The position numbers were made by a program, and so were the translations under genes. Below are positions 51,773 to 59,966 of a stretch of DNA of 60,165 nucleotides, piece after piece. Within the stretch, counting starts at the first letter, position 1, and every line of letters begins with the position of its first letter. The stretch lies in NCBI GenBank assembly GCA_018971835.1, contig JAGWZW010000012.1, positions 1 through 60,165 on the forward strand, read 5' to 3'. The notes below the pieces were generated by a model, which saw nothing but the letters and a program-made list of their open reading frames with translations, was not told the origin of the DNA and made no database searches. This DNA is from Alphaproteobacteria bacterium (lineage in GTDB: Bacteria; Pseudomonadota; Alphaproteobacteria; Micropepsales; Micropepsaceae).

Positions 51773-53341
51773 ATGAGGGCGATCGACTATTTTGATCGCG
51801 GCGTGGCACTGGCGCCTGAGCGGATCGCCGTGCGCGACGGCGACACGACACTCAGCTTCCGCCAGTTGCGCGACCTGACCTTCACCATCGCCGCCGCCCT
51901 GCGCGCCAACGGCCTTGAGCGCCAGGAGCCTGTGGCCATCTATGCACCGAACCATTGGGGCGTGCTCGCCTGCCTGCTCGGCCTCTGGCGCGCGGGCGAG
52001 AAGTGGATTCCCGTCAATGCCCGGAACGCGCTGGACGCCAACATCCAGTACATGAACTACGTGCGCGTGAGCTGGCTGTTCTACCATTCGCAGTACCGCG
52101 AAGAGGCGCGCCAGCTGGCCGAGCAGGTGCCGTGGATCCGGGGGATCGTCTGCATCGACCGCGACGACGATGGCTACAAATCGTTCAACGCGTTCCTGCG
52201 CGAGGGCGAAAGCCGGCCCTTCGTGGAGGACTGCGACGCCTTCGGAAATCTCGGCGACGTGGTCGGCATCTTTCCCACCGGCGGCACCACCGGTCCGGCC
52301 AAGGGGGTCAACGTCACCAATCTCGGCTGGGGTACGATGCAGGAGATGGGCGCGAACTTCTGGCATCGCGGAGTCGAAAATCCCGTCTGCCTGGTCACCG
52401 CCCCGCTGACGCATGCGGCCGGCCCGGTTTCCACCGCCTGCCTCAGCTTCGGCGCGACCAACGTGGTGCTACCGGGCTTCGACGCGCTGCACGTGCTGGA
52501 AGCCATCGAGACGCACAAGGTCACGCATCTCTACCTGCCGCCGACGGCGCTCTACGCGCTGCTGGATCATCCCCACCTCAAGGATTTCGATTGCTCGAGC
52601 CTAAAGGTCTTCCTGCTGGTCGGCTCGCCGGTCTCGCCGGAGAAGCTCAGGCTCGCGGTCGAGATGTTCGGCGGCTGCATGTGCCAATGCTACGGCCAGG
52701 TCGAAAGCCCGCTCATCACCACCTGGCTGCCGCCTGAGATCGTCGAGGCGGCAGCGCGCGGCGATCATCCTGAGCGGCTCAAGAGCTGTGGCCGGCCGAC
52801 CTATCCGGTGCGCGTCGGCATCATGGACGACGACGGCAACCTGCTGCCCGACGGCGAGCGCGGCGAGATCGTGGTGCGCGGCGCGCTCGTCAGCCATTCC
52901 TATTTCGAAAAGCCGGAAGCGACGGCGGAGGCGCGGGCCTTCGGCTGGCACCACACCGGCGATGTCGCCTATCGCGACGCGGACGGCTTCATCTATATCG
53001 TCGACCGCAAGAAGGACATGATCGTCACTGGCGGCTTCAACGTCTTCACCACCGAGGTCGAGGACTGCGTGATGGAACTGACCTCAGTGGCGGAGTGCGC
53101 CGTCATCGGCGTGCCCCACGAGAAATGGGGCGAAGCCATCAAGGCGGTAGTGGTCAGCGCCCGCGGCGCAACGGTGACAGAAGAGGAGATCATCGCCCAT
53201 TGCAAGCGCCGCCTCGGCGGCGTGAAGGCACCCAAGAGCGTGGACTTCTGGGCGGAGATTCCCAAGACTGCCAACAACAAGATGGACAAGAAAGCCATCC
53301 GCTCGAAATACTGGGCGAACGCCGAGCGCAACGTCAACTGA
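51773..53341 (+). CDS. Acyl-CoA synthetase (aryl- or fatty-acid CoA ligase)
   Basis: A 522-residue ANL-superfamily ligase that joins an acid to CoA via an acyl-AMP. The P-loop is FPTGGTTGPAKGVNVTN (about 163-179); YGQVESPLITT, and TGDVAYRDADGFIYIVDRKKDMIVTGGFNV (about 394-423) complete the adenylation site. The catalytic lysine is near the C terminus in KTANNKMDKKAIR. It begins 3 bp after the second LigF-like GST, so it probably acts on an acid made from the same substrate, such as a ferulate- or hydroxyphenylpropanoate-like side chain. General fatty acid activation is the alternative. Good AGAGG ribosome site. Confidence 0.87.
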   Translation: MRAIDYFDRGVALAPERIAVRDGDTTLSFRQLRDLTFTIAAALRANGLERQEPVAIYAPNHWGVLACLLGLWRAGEKWIPVNARNALDANIQYMNYVRVSWLFYHSQYREEARQLAEQVPWIRGIVCIDRDDDGYKSFNAFLREGESRPFVEDCDAFGNLGDVVGIFPTGGTTGPAKGVNVTNLGWGTMQEMGANFWHRGVENPVCLVTAPLTHAAGPVSTACLSFGATNVVLPGFDALHVLEAIETHKVTHLYLPPTALYALLDHPHLKDFDCSSLKVFLLVGSPVSPEKLRLAVEMFGGCMCQCYGQVESPLITTWLPPEIVEAAARGDHPERLKSCGRPTYPVRVGIMDDDGNLLPDGERGEIVVRGALVSHSYFEKPEATAEARAFGWHHTGDVAYRDADGFIYIVDRKKDMIVTGGFNVFTTEVEDCVMELTSVAECAVIGVPHEKWGEAIKAVVVSARGATVTEEEIIAHCKRRLGGVKAPKSVDFWAEIPKTANNKMDKKAIRSKYWANAERNVN

Positions 53342-53457
53342 CGGCGCGAAATTCCGGCTGGTGCAACACCCCCCACGCCCTGGACCGCGCAGCCCTGGTG
53401 GGCCCGGCAGAAACCACATCAACAAAAATATAGTCAACAATTCAATGACTTACATTT

Positions 53458-53919
53458 TTACACAAGCCATGAGACCAACAAAAATACCAACAAATCCATT
53501 TGCACTTCCAGAAGGAAGGGATTGCTGACCAGCATTGCCATCTGAGGACGAAGCGCGTCCGGCGGCACCGGAACGAGTTGGAAGCGATCGCCGTAGCGAT
53601 AGAAGCCGTCGACACGCAGCGTGGTGAACAGAACCCGGCGCCCGATTTCCGGGTTGCCCTCGTTTAGGGGCGTGTCGCGAATGCGCGCGGACAGCGCGGC
53701 GCTATCGTCTTGCATAAAGTCCGCGCCTACCATCACATGGGCCGGCTTGCCCTTCTTGTAGGTAACGATCAGGCGCGGATTGCTGGTGTCGCTGCCATAG
53801 AGCGCATACCGGTCGTCGGCAAATCCCACCTTGCCGAAATGGCGAAGCAGCAGGTTCTCCAGCTCGGCGGTAGCGGACGTCCGTGCGCCCCAGACATCCA
53901 GCAGATCACTCTCGGCCAT
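53458..53919 (-). CDS. Small protein behind the AbiE genes, unknown function
   Basis: A 153-residue frame starting MAESDLLDVWGARTSATAEL. It contains a conserved-looking beta-rich stretch (RYALYGSDTSNPRLIVTYKKGKPAHVMVG) and RVDGFYRYGDRFQLVPVPPD. The final 14 residues (DLLVFLLVSWLV) are coded by AT-rich sequence unlike the rest, suggesting the original C terminus was replaced at the element's edge. It lies 43 bp behind the AbiEii gene on the same strand. No family recognised, and the start is uncertain because the frame runs upstream without a stop. Confidence 0.5.
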   Translation of the reverse strand: MAESDLLDVWGARTSATAELENLLLRHFGKVGFADDRYALYGSDTSNPRLIVTYKKGKPAHVMVGADFMQDDSAALSARIRDTPLNEGNPEIGRRVLFTTLRVDGFYRYGDRFQLVPVPPDALRPQMAMLVSNPFLLEVQMDLLVFLLVSWLV

Positions 53920-53962
53920 GGCATACCATTTCGTGGCGCTGGTCGTTTTACGCGGTCGCGGC

Positions 53963-54880
53963 CTAATCGCCCCAGCCGCGTTGCGGATCCCAATGGCCAC
54001 GGGCCGCGTCCGGCCGCGTGGCGGCGCGCAGCAGCGGATCGAAGAAGCGGCGCAGGTCACCCAGCAGCTCCTCCAGGGGCGGCGGCGTCATCGCTGGCGG
54101 ATTGGTCTTGAGGAAACTGGCCCAGCCGGTCTGTTTGGCCGGCAGGTTTGCGAAGTCCGCCGCGAGCGCGACCGGAATCTCGGTGGGAACAGCAGTTTCG
54201 CGGCGTTGGAAGGTCCCGAGCAGTGCCAGGACCAGCGTGGCCATCTCGAACTCAAAAGTGCGTGTGATCACCCAGATGTCGTTGAAGTCCTTCATACGGC
54301 CATCGGCCTCACCGAACCGGACCATGGCCTCGAACTTTTCGGCGATGACTGTCTCGGCCGGATAGGCCAGGATTTCTGGCACCGTCATGCCGGGCAGCAG
54401 ACACGGGAAAGTGATGCGTTGCGGATCGGGATGAACGGCGTCGCCGAATCCGACATCGATCTGCAGACGGATGCGCGTCTTCTCCAGATAGGCGAACATC
54501 GTCATGCGGACGCCGCGATACTTTTCGTCCTCCCGCATCGCTTCGACGGCGATGCTGGCGATGTCGAAGGTCAGCCCATCACCGGGATCGGGCAGCGAAC
54601 AGATTTCCGCAAACACCACTTTCATGGCATCGGGATCGGGCGGACCGTGGCCCAGTAGATCGAGGTCTCCGGTGGGGCGAAAGGCGCCCTCCGGCCACGT
54701 GAGGAAAAGCATCGCGCCTTTCAGGATGAAGCGATCGCGATAGTGGTGCTGCGACAGGCGATAGAGAAAGCGCTCGACGCCATAGCGCACCAAGACGCGG
54801 TCGAAATTGGTGCCGGTGGCTTTGGCATGGTTGAGGAGCTTGGCGCGGATGGAGGCGGAGACGTTCTTGATCTCGGTCAT
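53963..54880 (-). CDS. AbiEii-type nucleotidyltransferase toxin
   Basis: Toxin of a type IV toxin-antitoxin system, also known for blocking phage replication. The 305-residue protein has the nucleotidyltransferase pattern FILKGAMLFLTWPEGAFRPTGDLDLLG (DLD carries the metal-binding acidic residues), then AETVIAEKFEAMVRFGEADGRMKDFNDIW, the AbiEii lysine and aspartate motifs. Members of the family transfer nucleotides to a target such as tRNA. Its ATG overlaps the antitoxin's stop by 4 bp (ATGA at 54877-54880), typical of abiE operons. The call rests on motifs and the partner. Confidence 0.88.
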   Translation of the reverse strand: MTEIKNVSASIRAKLLNHAKATGTNFDRVLVRYGVERFLYRLSQHHYRDRFILKGAMLFLTWPEGAFRPTGDLDLLGHGPPDPDAMKVVFAEICSLPDPGDGLTFDIASIAVEAMREDEKYRGVRMTMFAYLEKTRIRLQIDVGFGDAVHPDPQRITFPCLLPGMTVPEILAYPAETVIAEKFEAMVRFGEADGRMKDFNDIWVITRTFEFEMATLVLALLGTFQRRETAVPTEIPVALAADFANLPAKQTGWASFLKTNPPAMTPPPLEELLGDLRRFFDPLLRAATRPDAARGHWDPQRGWGD

Positions 54881-55491
54881 GTCAGGGTCTCGACGTAGGG
54901 GCGGATGACATTGGTTACGCGGTCCGCCACCGAGGCCTGCATGATCTTGCTGGCAGTTGTCTTGCGCTGATTGATGGCGTCGCGCAGCGCCTCGATTGCA
55001 ACGTCGAGTCCGACCCGGCGGCGGTACTTGAAACAGTCGGCTACCGTCTTGCCGACATCGTAGATCGGGACGGAGACGCCCTCGACCAGGACGTGCTCGA
55101 CATTGGCCGACAGCGACGGCTCACTAGCGTAGACGATCTCCAGAGGAAACGGCGCGGATTTGGGAATTCGGGTCTTGCGCGGTAGCGTCATCCACACACC
55201 GGACGGAAGTTGCGTGGTCAGTCCGTGGTAGCGAAGCGCAGACAGCAGGCACACGACGCCTCGGGGCATCAGGGTGGCAGCTTCCGCCAGGCTGTGGGCC
55301 GCATCGGTACCGGCCAGTTCGGGCAGCTGATAAAGACCACGGGCGAGCTGGATTAGGCGCCCGTCGTCACGCAGGCGCTTGAGATAGATCAGCGGGATGC
55401 CGGCCGCCTCGAAATCGCGGGCGCGCACCATGCCACGCGCTTTGGCGAGTGCGAGGGCACGGTCGGCAAGGGATTCTATGACGTCGGACAT
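54877..55491 (-). CDS. AbiEi-type antitoxin
   Basis: A 204-residue partner of AbiEii. The N-terminal winged helix (LAKARGMVRARDFEAAGIPLIYLKRLRDDGRLIQLARGLYQLP) is the AbiEi DNA-binding domain. The C-terminal part (LEIVYASEP, then VGKTVADCFKYRRRVGLDVAIEALRDA) is the AbiEi-type domain that neutralises the toxin. AbiEi is known to repress its own promoter. Here 10-bp inverted repeats flank a promoter-like region directly upstream. No ribosome site stands before the ATG, which follows the inner repeat arm directly, so the mRNA may be leaderless. Confidence 0.87.
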   Translation of the reverse strand: MSDVIESLADRALALAKARGMVRARDFEAAGIPLIYLKRLRDDGRLIQLARGLYQLPELAGTDAAHSLAEAATLMPRGVVCLLSALRYHGLTTQLPSGVWMTLPRKTRIPKSAPFPLEIVYASEPSLSANVEHVLVEGVSVPIYDVGKTVADCFKYRRRVGLDVAIEALRDAINQRKTTASKIMQASVADRVTNVIRPYVETLT

Positions 55492-55548
55492 GATTTGTTA
55501 TATATCGCAGTCACTTGTAAACAGGAATACCTCAAAAAATAACAAATC
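55492..55548 (-). promoter_or_regulatory. abiE promoter with inverted-repeat operator
   Basis: GATTTGTTAT (55492-55501) and ATAACAAATC (55539-55548) are perfect 10-bp inverted repeats flanking a 37-bp centre. On the minus strand the inner arm ends directly at the AbiEi start codon, and a TATATA lies just before it. AbiEi proteins bind inverted repeats in their promoter, so this is a good operator candidate. Confidence 0.7.
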
Positions 55549-55569
55549 GACTCATCCGGCCCTGTGTTC

Positions 55570-55606
55570 TTGAATAATTCACCGCACGTCATATAAATAC
55601 TATGAC
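55570..55606 (+). promoter_or_regulatory. Promoter and palindrome in front of the 1353-residue gene
   Basis: TTGAAT (55570-55575) and TATAAA (55592-55597) with a 16-bp spacer form a good promoter. Overlapping the -10 is the inverted repeat GTCATA-N7-TATGAC (55588-55606), which ends at the start codon. It would suit autorepression by the protein's own HTH domain. The start codon is so close that the transcript may be leaderless. Confidence 0.65.
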
Positions 55607-58600
55607 ATGCCGATTCAACCCACCCCTGCCGATCCGACGGAACTGACGCCCAAGCAGAGCAAGGCGGCGCGCGCCCTCCTGGCCTGGTCCCAGCAGGATC
55701 TTGCTAAAAAGGCCGGAGTCGCCGCCTCGACGGTGGCGGACTTCGAGCGCGGCCATCGCACCCCCGTCCCTAATAATGCCGACGCCATCCGGACGGCCCT
55801 GGAAGGGGCCGGGGTCCGCTTTCTGCCCGGCGGCGCCCTGATCGGCCCCCACATACCCATTCTGGTCTCCGACGTGACCGGAGGCATCCCCATCCGGTGG
55901 GTCGACGCCAGCGATCTGGGCGACTGGGCTACCCGACGCGACGGCCAGGCCGCCATGCCAACCCTGATCGCCAAGCTGGTGCGGGCGGCGCACGGGCCCC
56001 AGGTCGAGATCGGCTTTCCGTCAGACGAAAGCATTCAGTTTGCCGGCTGGGACGGCATCACCAAATCCGACCAGGAAAGCCGTTATGTGCCCGATGGCGT
56101 CACCGGCTGGGAGATCGGCACCCAGCAACGCGACATTGCCGGTAAGGCAACTGCGGACTTCGAGAAGCGTTCGACCGATCCCGGCCCAATCAACCCGCGT
56201 GACTCCACCTTTATCTTCATTACGCCGCGACCGTGGCCGAAGCGCGCCGAATGGGCGCAGCAGATGCTGGCACGTGGTGGCTGGCACGATGTTCGCGCCT
56301 ACGACGCCACAGACCTGATCCATTGGATCGAACTCTATCCAGCGGTGGGCCAATGGCTCGCGATGCTGGTGCGCAAACGCCCGCCCGGCGTGCGTCAGCT
56401 AGAAGAAGTCTGGCAGGAATGGTCGCTTGCGACCCAATATCCCCTCAGCCAGAACCTCATCCTTGCCGATCGCGACGAAGACGCGATCGCGGTGCTGCAA
56501 TGGCTCCGCTCCGGCGCGGCCATCCTCACTCTGCAAGCGGAGTCGGCGGAAGAAGCTGTCGCCTTCGCCTATGCCGCAATCAATCAGCTGCCGTCCGCCA
56601 CTGCGCAACATTATCTTACGCGCAGCCTTGTCGCCGTCGACGCGGAGGCGGCGCGCACACTGGCTGACAGTTCGACCCATCTGGCGATCGTCCTGCTCGA
56701 CCCCGAGCCCGGACTGGCGGGGCGGCTGGTGCAGCGTGGACACCACGTCCTGCTCGCCTATGGCGGCAATACTGACCAGCGCGGCGACTATCGCCGCCTA
56801 GCGCGCCCCACCCGCGAGGCGATCGAACAGGCACTCATACAGGCCGGCATCGCCGAGCCGCGGGCCCGCAATCTGGCGCGCGACTCCTCGCGCAGTCTGG
56901 TGATCCTGCGCCGGCTGATCCCGGCGGCGCCGGGACGCCTGCCGCGCTGGGCCGAAGGCACACCGCAGCGCGGCCTGCTGGCCGCAATGCTGGCTGGCGG
57001 CTGGGATGAGCAATCCGACGCCGACAAGGATGCGGTGTCGCGTCTCGCCGCGATGCCTTATGCCGACCTAGCCGCTGAAATTGCCCCGCTTGCGAGCGCG
57101 ATTGACGGCCCGCTGCGCAAAGTCGGCAATGCCTGGAAGGTGGCATCGCCGCAGGATGCCTGGTCCCTTCTGGCCAAGCACTTCGCACCGGCCGACCTTG
57201 AGCGGTTCCGCGCGGTGGCGCTGGACGTTCTGGGTGCGCACGACCCGCGTTTTGACATGGATCCGGAAGAGCGCTGGCTATCCGAAACCAAGAATGTGCG
57301 GCCGCAATATTCAGGCTATCTGCGCCATGGCGTGAGCGAGATCCTCATTCTGCTCGCGCTGTATGGGGAACTGGCACCCAATCTCAACAATCCCAAAGGC
57401 CATGCCGAGCAGCTGGTGCGCAACATCCTCAATGGCGCGACACGCGAACGCTGGTGGTCGCTGTCGCGCGACTTCCAGCTGCTGGGCGAGGCCGCGCCGA
57501 TGCAGTTTCTGGACGCCATAGATGACAGTCTGCAGCGCAACGATCCGCCGATCCGCAGTCTGTTTGGCACGGACGGCGGTCCCTTCGGCGAGGAACACAT
57601 TTCTGATCTGCTTTGGGCGCTGGAGTCGCTGGCTTGGTCGCCGCGCAATCTCGGGCGGGTGGCGGAGACACTTGCCCGGCTGGACATGATCGATCCTGGC
57701 GGCCGGTTCATGAACCGGCCCGCCAACAGCCTGAGCAAAATCTTTTCCATCTGGCTGCCGCAAACCTATGCGACGCAGGCCGAGCGCCTCCGCCTGATCG
57801 ATCATCTGCGGCGAAGCGATCCGGCGCCTGCATGGAAACTGCTTCTGGCCATCCTGCCGTCCGGTCACGGTGTAGTCACGCCTTCGCCACATCCGCGCTG
57901 GCGCGACTTCTCGCCCGACAGCAAAGAGATTGTCACCTGGGGTCTCGTACGCACCGGCACCGAGGAGGTTGCGACACGTCTTCTGCAGGACGTGGGACAA
58001 AGCCCCGAACGCTGGAAACAGGTGCTGAAGCGGATCAACAATCTGCCCGATCCCAAAGCGGTGGTCGGCCAGCTGACGGACATTGAACCGCGCGTGCAGG
58101 ATGCCAAGGATCGCGCCGAGTTTTGGGAAACCCTGCGGGGTGTGCTCAGTCATCACCGGCAGTTTCCCGACGCCAAGTGGTCGCTTTCGCCTGACGATCT
58201 CGACGCCCTGGAAGCCATCTATCATCGGTTCGCACCGGATGATCCCGTCGCGCGCATCGCCTGGCTGTTCCAGCCACGTGCCGAAGTGATCGATCCCGGC
58301 GTCGAGGGCTGGCGTACGCGGCAAAGCAAGCTCATCGAGACCCGGCAAAAAGCCCTGGCTGAGCTGCTTGAGCGTCAGGGCATCGAAGGCATATTTGCGC
58401 TGGCGCGGGCCACGGACGTGGCGGGCTGGGTCGGCCAAACGCTGGTCGAGCTCAAGATCGATGTGGTGCGTCGCGATGCGATCCTAGAACGCGCGCTGCG
58501 GAGCGAGAATTCGCACGACCGCGATCTTGCACACGGGCTTGTGACGGCGACGTTTGCGCAAAGCAAAGCGCCGTGGGCCGTCGCACTGCTGGCGAAAGCC

Positions 58601-59668
58601 AAGGCGGAGAAATGGGGCGACGGCGCAACGCTTACGATTCTGCGCGCCCTGCCTGTCGAACGCTGGACATGGCAGCAGGTCGAAGCGGCCGGTGCAACGA
58701 TAGAACGTGAATATTGGAGGACGGCCCCCGCACTCTGGATGGAAGGTGATGCCGATGACCTTGCCTTCATGGCCGATAGGCTGATCGAAGCAGGCCGGGC
58801 GCGACACGCGCTGGACCTTATCGGTTCCCGTCTTGAGAAAAAGCCTTCCACCGATCTGCTGGTAGGCGTGCTCGAAGCGGTGATCCGTCAGCCGTGGGAA
58901 AAGTCCAGCGATAGCAATGACGCGACGATGTTCTCGTACTACGTCGCAGAAATTCTCAAGGTGCTGGACGCGGCGGGTGTCAGCGACGATGTACTATTCC
59001 GCCTCGAATGGGCCTATATGCCAGTTCTGGAACACTCGGAGCGCCCGCCGACGGTACTGATCAAGGCGCTGGCGGAGCGCCCATCCTTCTTTATGGAAGT
59101 GCTGAGCGCCCTCTTTCGCCCAAGCGAGGACAGCGGCATTGTCGAACCCGAACCCGAAAATCCTGAGCTGGCGCAGGCTGTCGCCTCCCAGGCCTTTGAT
59201 TTGCTGCGCCAATGGGACCGTGTGCCGGGCACGATGCCGGACGGACGGATCGACGGCGCCGCACTGGAGGCTTGGGTCAAAGAGGCTCGCCAGCTAGCTG
59301 CCGCAGCCGGCCGCGCAGAGATCGCGGATCGAAAGATTGGCGAAGCACTATCCGCATCTCCGCGGGATGTTGATGACAATCTCTGGCCCGCGCGGCCCGT
59401 GCGCGATGTCATCGAGATCACCCGCAGCAAACATCTGGAGACGGGCCTATCGATCGGCCGGCGCAACCGCCGTGGCGTTACCAGCCGGCGCCCAAGCGAG
59501 GGCGGCGAGCAGGAGCGCGACCTCGTCAAAGAGTACCGAGACGTTTCGGCGGCAATGGCGCTGGAATGGCCACGGACATCTGCAGTGCTCGAACGGATCG
59601 CACGGAGCTACGAAGAAGACGCGCGCTGGCATGACGATGATGCCGAGCGCCGGGACTGGCATGGTTAG
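55607..59668 (+). CDS. Large HTH-XRE / nuclease-like / helical protein, candidate defence protein
   Basis: A 1353-residue protein of unrecognised family. Residues 15-72 are a clean XRE helix-turn-helix (ARALLAWSQQDLAKKAGVAA then STVADFERGHRTP). Residues about 115-255 look like a PD-(D/E)XK-type nuclease domain: FAGWDG (with D149), GWEIGTQQ (with E169), K180, then TFIFITPRPWPKRAEWAQQM and YDATDLIHWIELYPAVGQWL. From about 275 (LILADRDEDAIAVLQWLRSG) to 420 a NTPase-like fold may exist, but I see no Walker A. The remaining 900 residues are charged, helical and repeat-like, as in solenoid sensors. It is divergent from abiE in a mobile segment. The architecture suggests a phage-sensing or restriction role; this is inference. 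Confidence 0.75.
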   Translation: MPIQPTPADPTELTPKQSKAARALLAWSQQDLAKKAGVAASTVADFERGHRTPVPNNADAIRTALEGAGVRFLPGGALIGPHIPILVSDVTGGIPIRWVDASDLGDWATRRDGQAAMPTLIAKLVRAAHGPQVEIGFPSDESIQFAGWDGITKSDQESRYVPDGVTGWEIGTQQRDIAGKATADFEKRSTDPGPINPRDSTFIFITPRPWPKRAEWAQQMLARGGWHDVRAYDATDLIHWIELYPAVGQWLAMLVRKRPPGVRQLEEVWQEWSLATQYPLSQNLILADRDEDAIAVLQWLRSGAAILTLQAESAEEAVAFAYAAINQLPSATAQHYLTRSLVAVDAEAARTLADSSTHLAIVLLDPEPGLAGRLVQRGHHVLLAYGGNTDQRGDYRRLARPTREAIEQALIQAGIAEPRARNLARDSSRSLVILRRLIPAAPGRLPRWAEGTPQRGLLAAMLAGGWDEQSDADKDAVSRLAAMPYADLAAEIAPLASAIDGPLRKVGNAWKVASPQDAWSLLAKHFAPADLERFRAVALDVLGAHDPRFDMDPEERWLSETKNVRPQYSGYLRHGVSEILILLALYGELAPNLNNPKGHAEQLVRNILNGATRERWWSLSRDFQLLGEAAPMQFLDAIDDSLQRNDPPIRSLFGTDGGPFGEEHISDLLWALESLAWSPRNLGRVAETLARLDMIDPGGRFMNRPANSLSKIFSIWLPQTYATQAERLRLIDHLRRSDPAPAWKLLLAILPSGHGVVTPSPHPRWRDFSPDSKEIVTWGLVRTGTEEVATRLLQDVGQSPERWKQVLKRINNLPDPKAVVGQLTDIEPRVQDAKDRAEFWETLRGVLSHHRQFPDAKWSLSPDDLDALEAIYHRFAPDDPVARIAWLFQPRAEVIDPGVEGWRTRQSKLIETRQKALAELLERQGIEGIFALARATDVAGWVGQTLVELKIDVVRRDAILERALRSENSHDRDLAHGLVTATFAQSKAPWAVALLAKAKAEKWGDGATLTILRALPVERWTWQQVEAAGATIEREYWRTAPALWMEGDADDLAFMADRLIEAGRARHALDLIGSRLEKKPSTDLLVGVLEAVIRQPWEKSSDSNDATMFSYYVAEILKVLDAAGVSDDVLFRLEWAYMPVLEHSERPPTVLIKALAERPSFFMEVLSALFRPSEDSGIVEPEPENPELAQAVASQAFDLLRQWDRVPGTMPDGRIDGAALEAWVKEARQLAAAAGRAEIADRKIGEALSASPRDVDDNLWPARPVRDVIEITRSKHLETGLSIGRRNRRGVTSRRPSEGGEQERDLVKEYRDVSAAMALEWPRTSAVLERIARSYEEDARWHDDDAERRDWHG

Positions 59669-59732
59669 CCCGTCGATCGACGTCGAGCTATGGGACGAAC
59701 AGTAATGTGCACGTCCAGGGCGGACCGTTCAA

Positions 59733-59966
59733 TCACTGATGCTGCGTTCGCCCCAGTAGGCGCACCAGCGATGGCACACGCACAAGACGTCGTCGGCCAA
59801 TCTTCGTGGTCTGGATAGCGCCCTCGTCGATCAGCTCATAGAGCTTGGTGCGGCCGACACCGGCGGCGCAGCAGGCCTCGGCGATCGAGCAGGTCAAGCG
59901 CTCTGCGAAGGGGATCAGCTTCTGCGCATCCGTGCCACCAGCCCTCTTGCCCATTTGCTTAGCCAT
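59733..59966 (-). CDS. AlpA/excisionase-like HTH protein
   Basis: A 77-residue DNA-binding protein of the MerR-like excisionase (HTH_17) type: RLTCSIAEACCAAGVGRTKLYELIDEGAIQTTKIGRRRLVRVPSL is the diagnostic helix-turn-helix plus wing and runs from about residue 24. Such proteins direct excision or transfer genes in integrative elements. It overlaps the preceding DUF736 gene by 8 bp (59959-59966) and so is translated with it. The start ATG at 59966 has GGATGAG nearby. Confidence 0.85.
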   Translation of the reverse strand: MAKQMGKRAGGTDAQKLIPFAERLTCSIAEACCAAGVGRTKLYELIDEGAIQTTKIGRRRLVRVPSLVRLLGRTQHQ

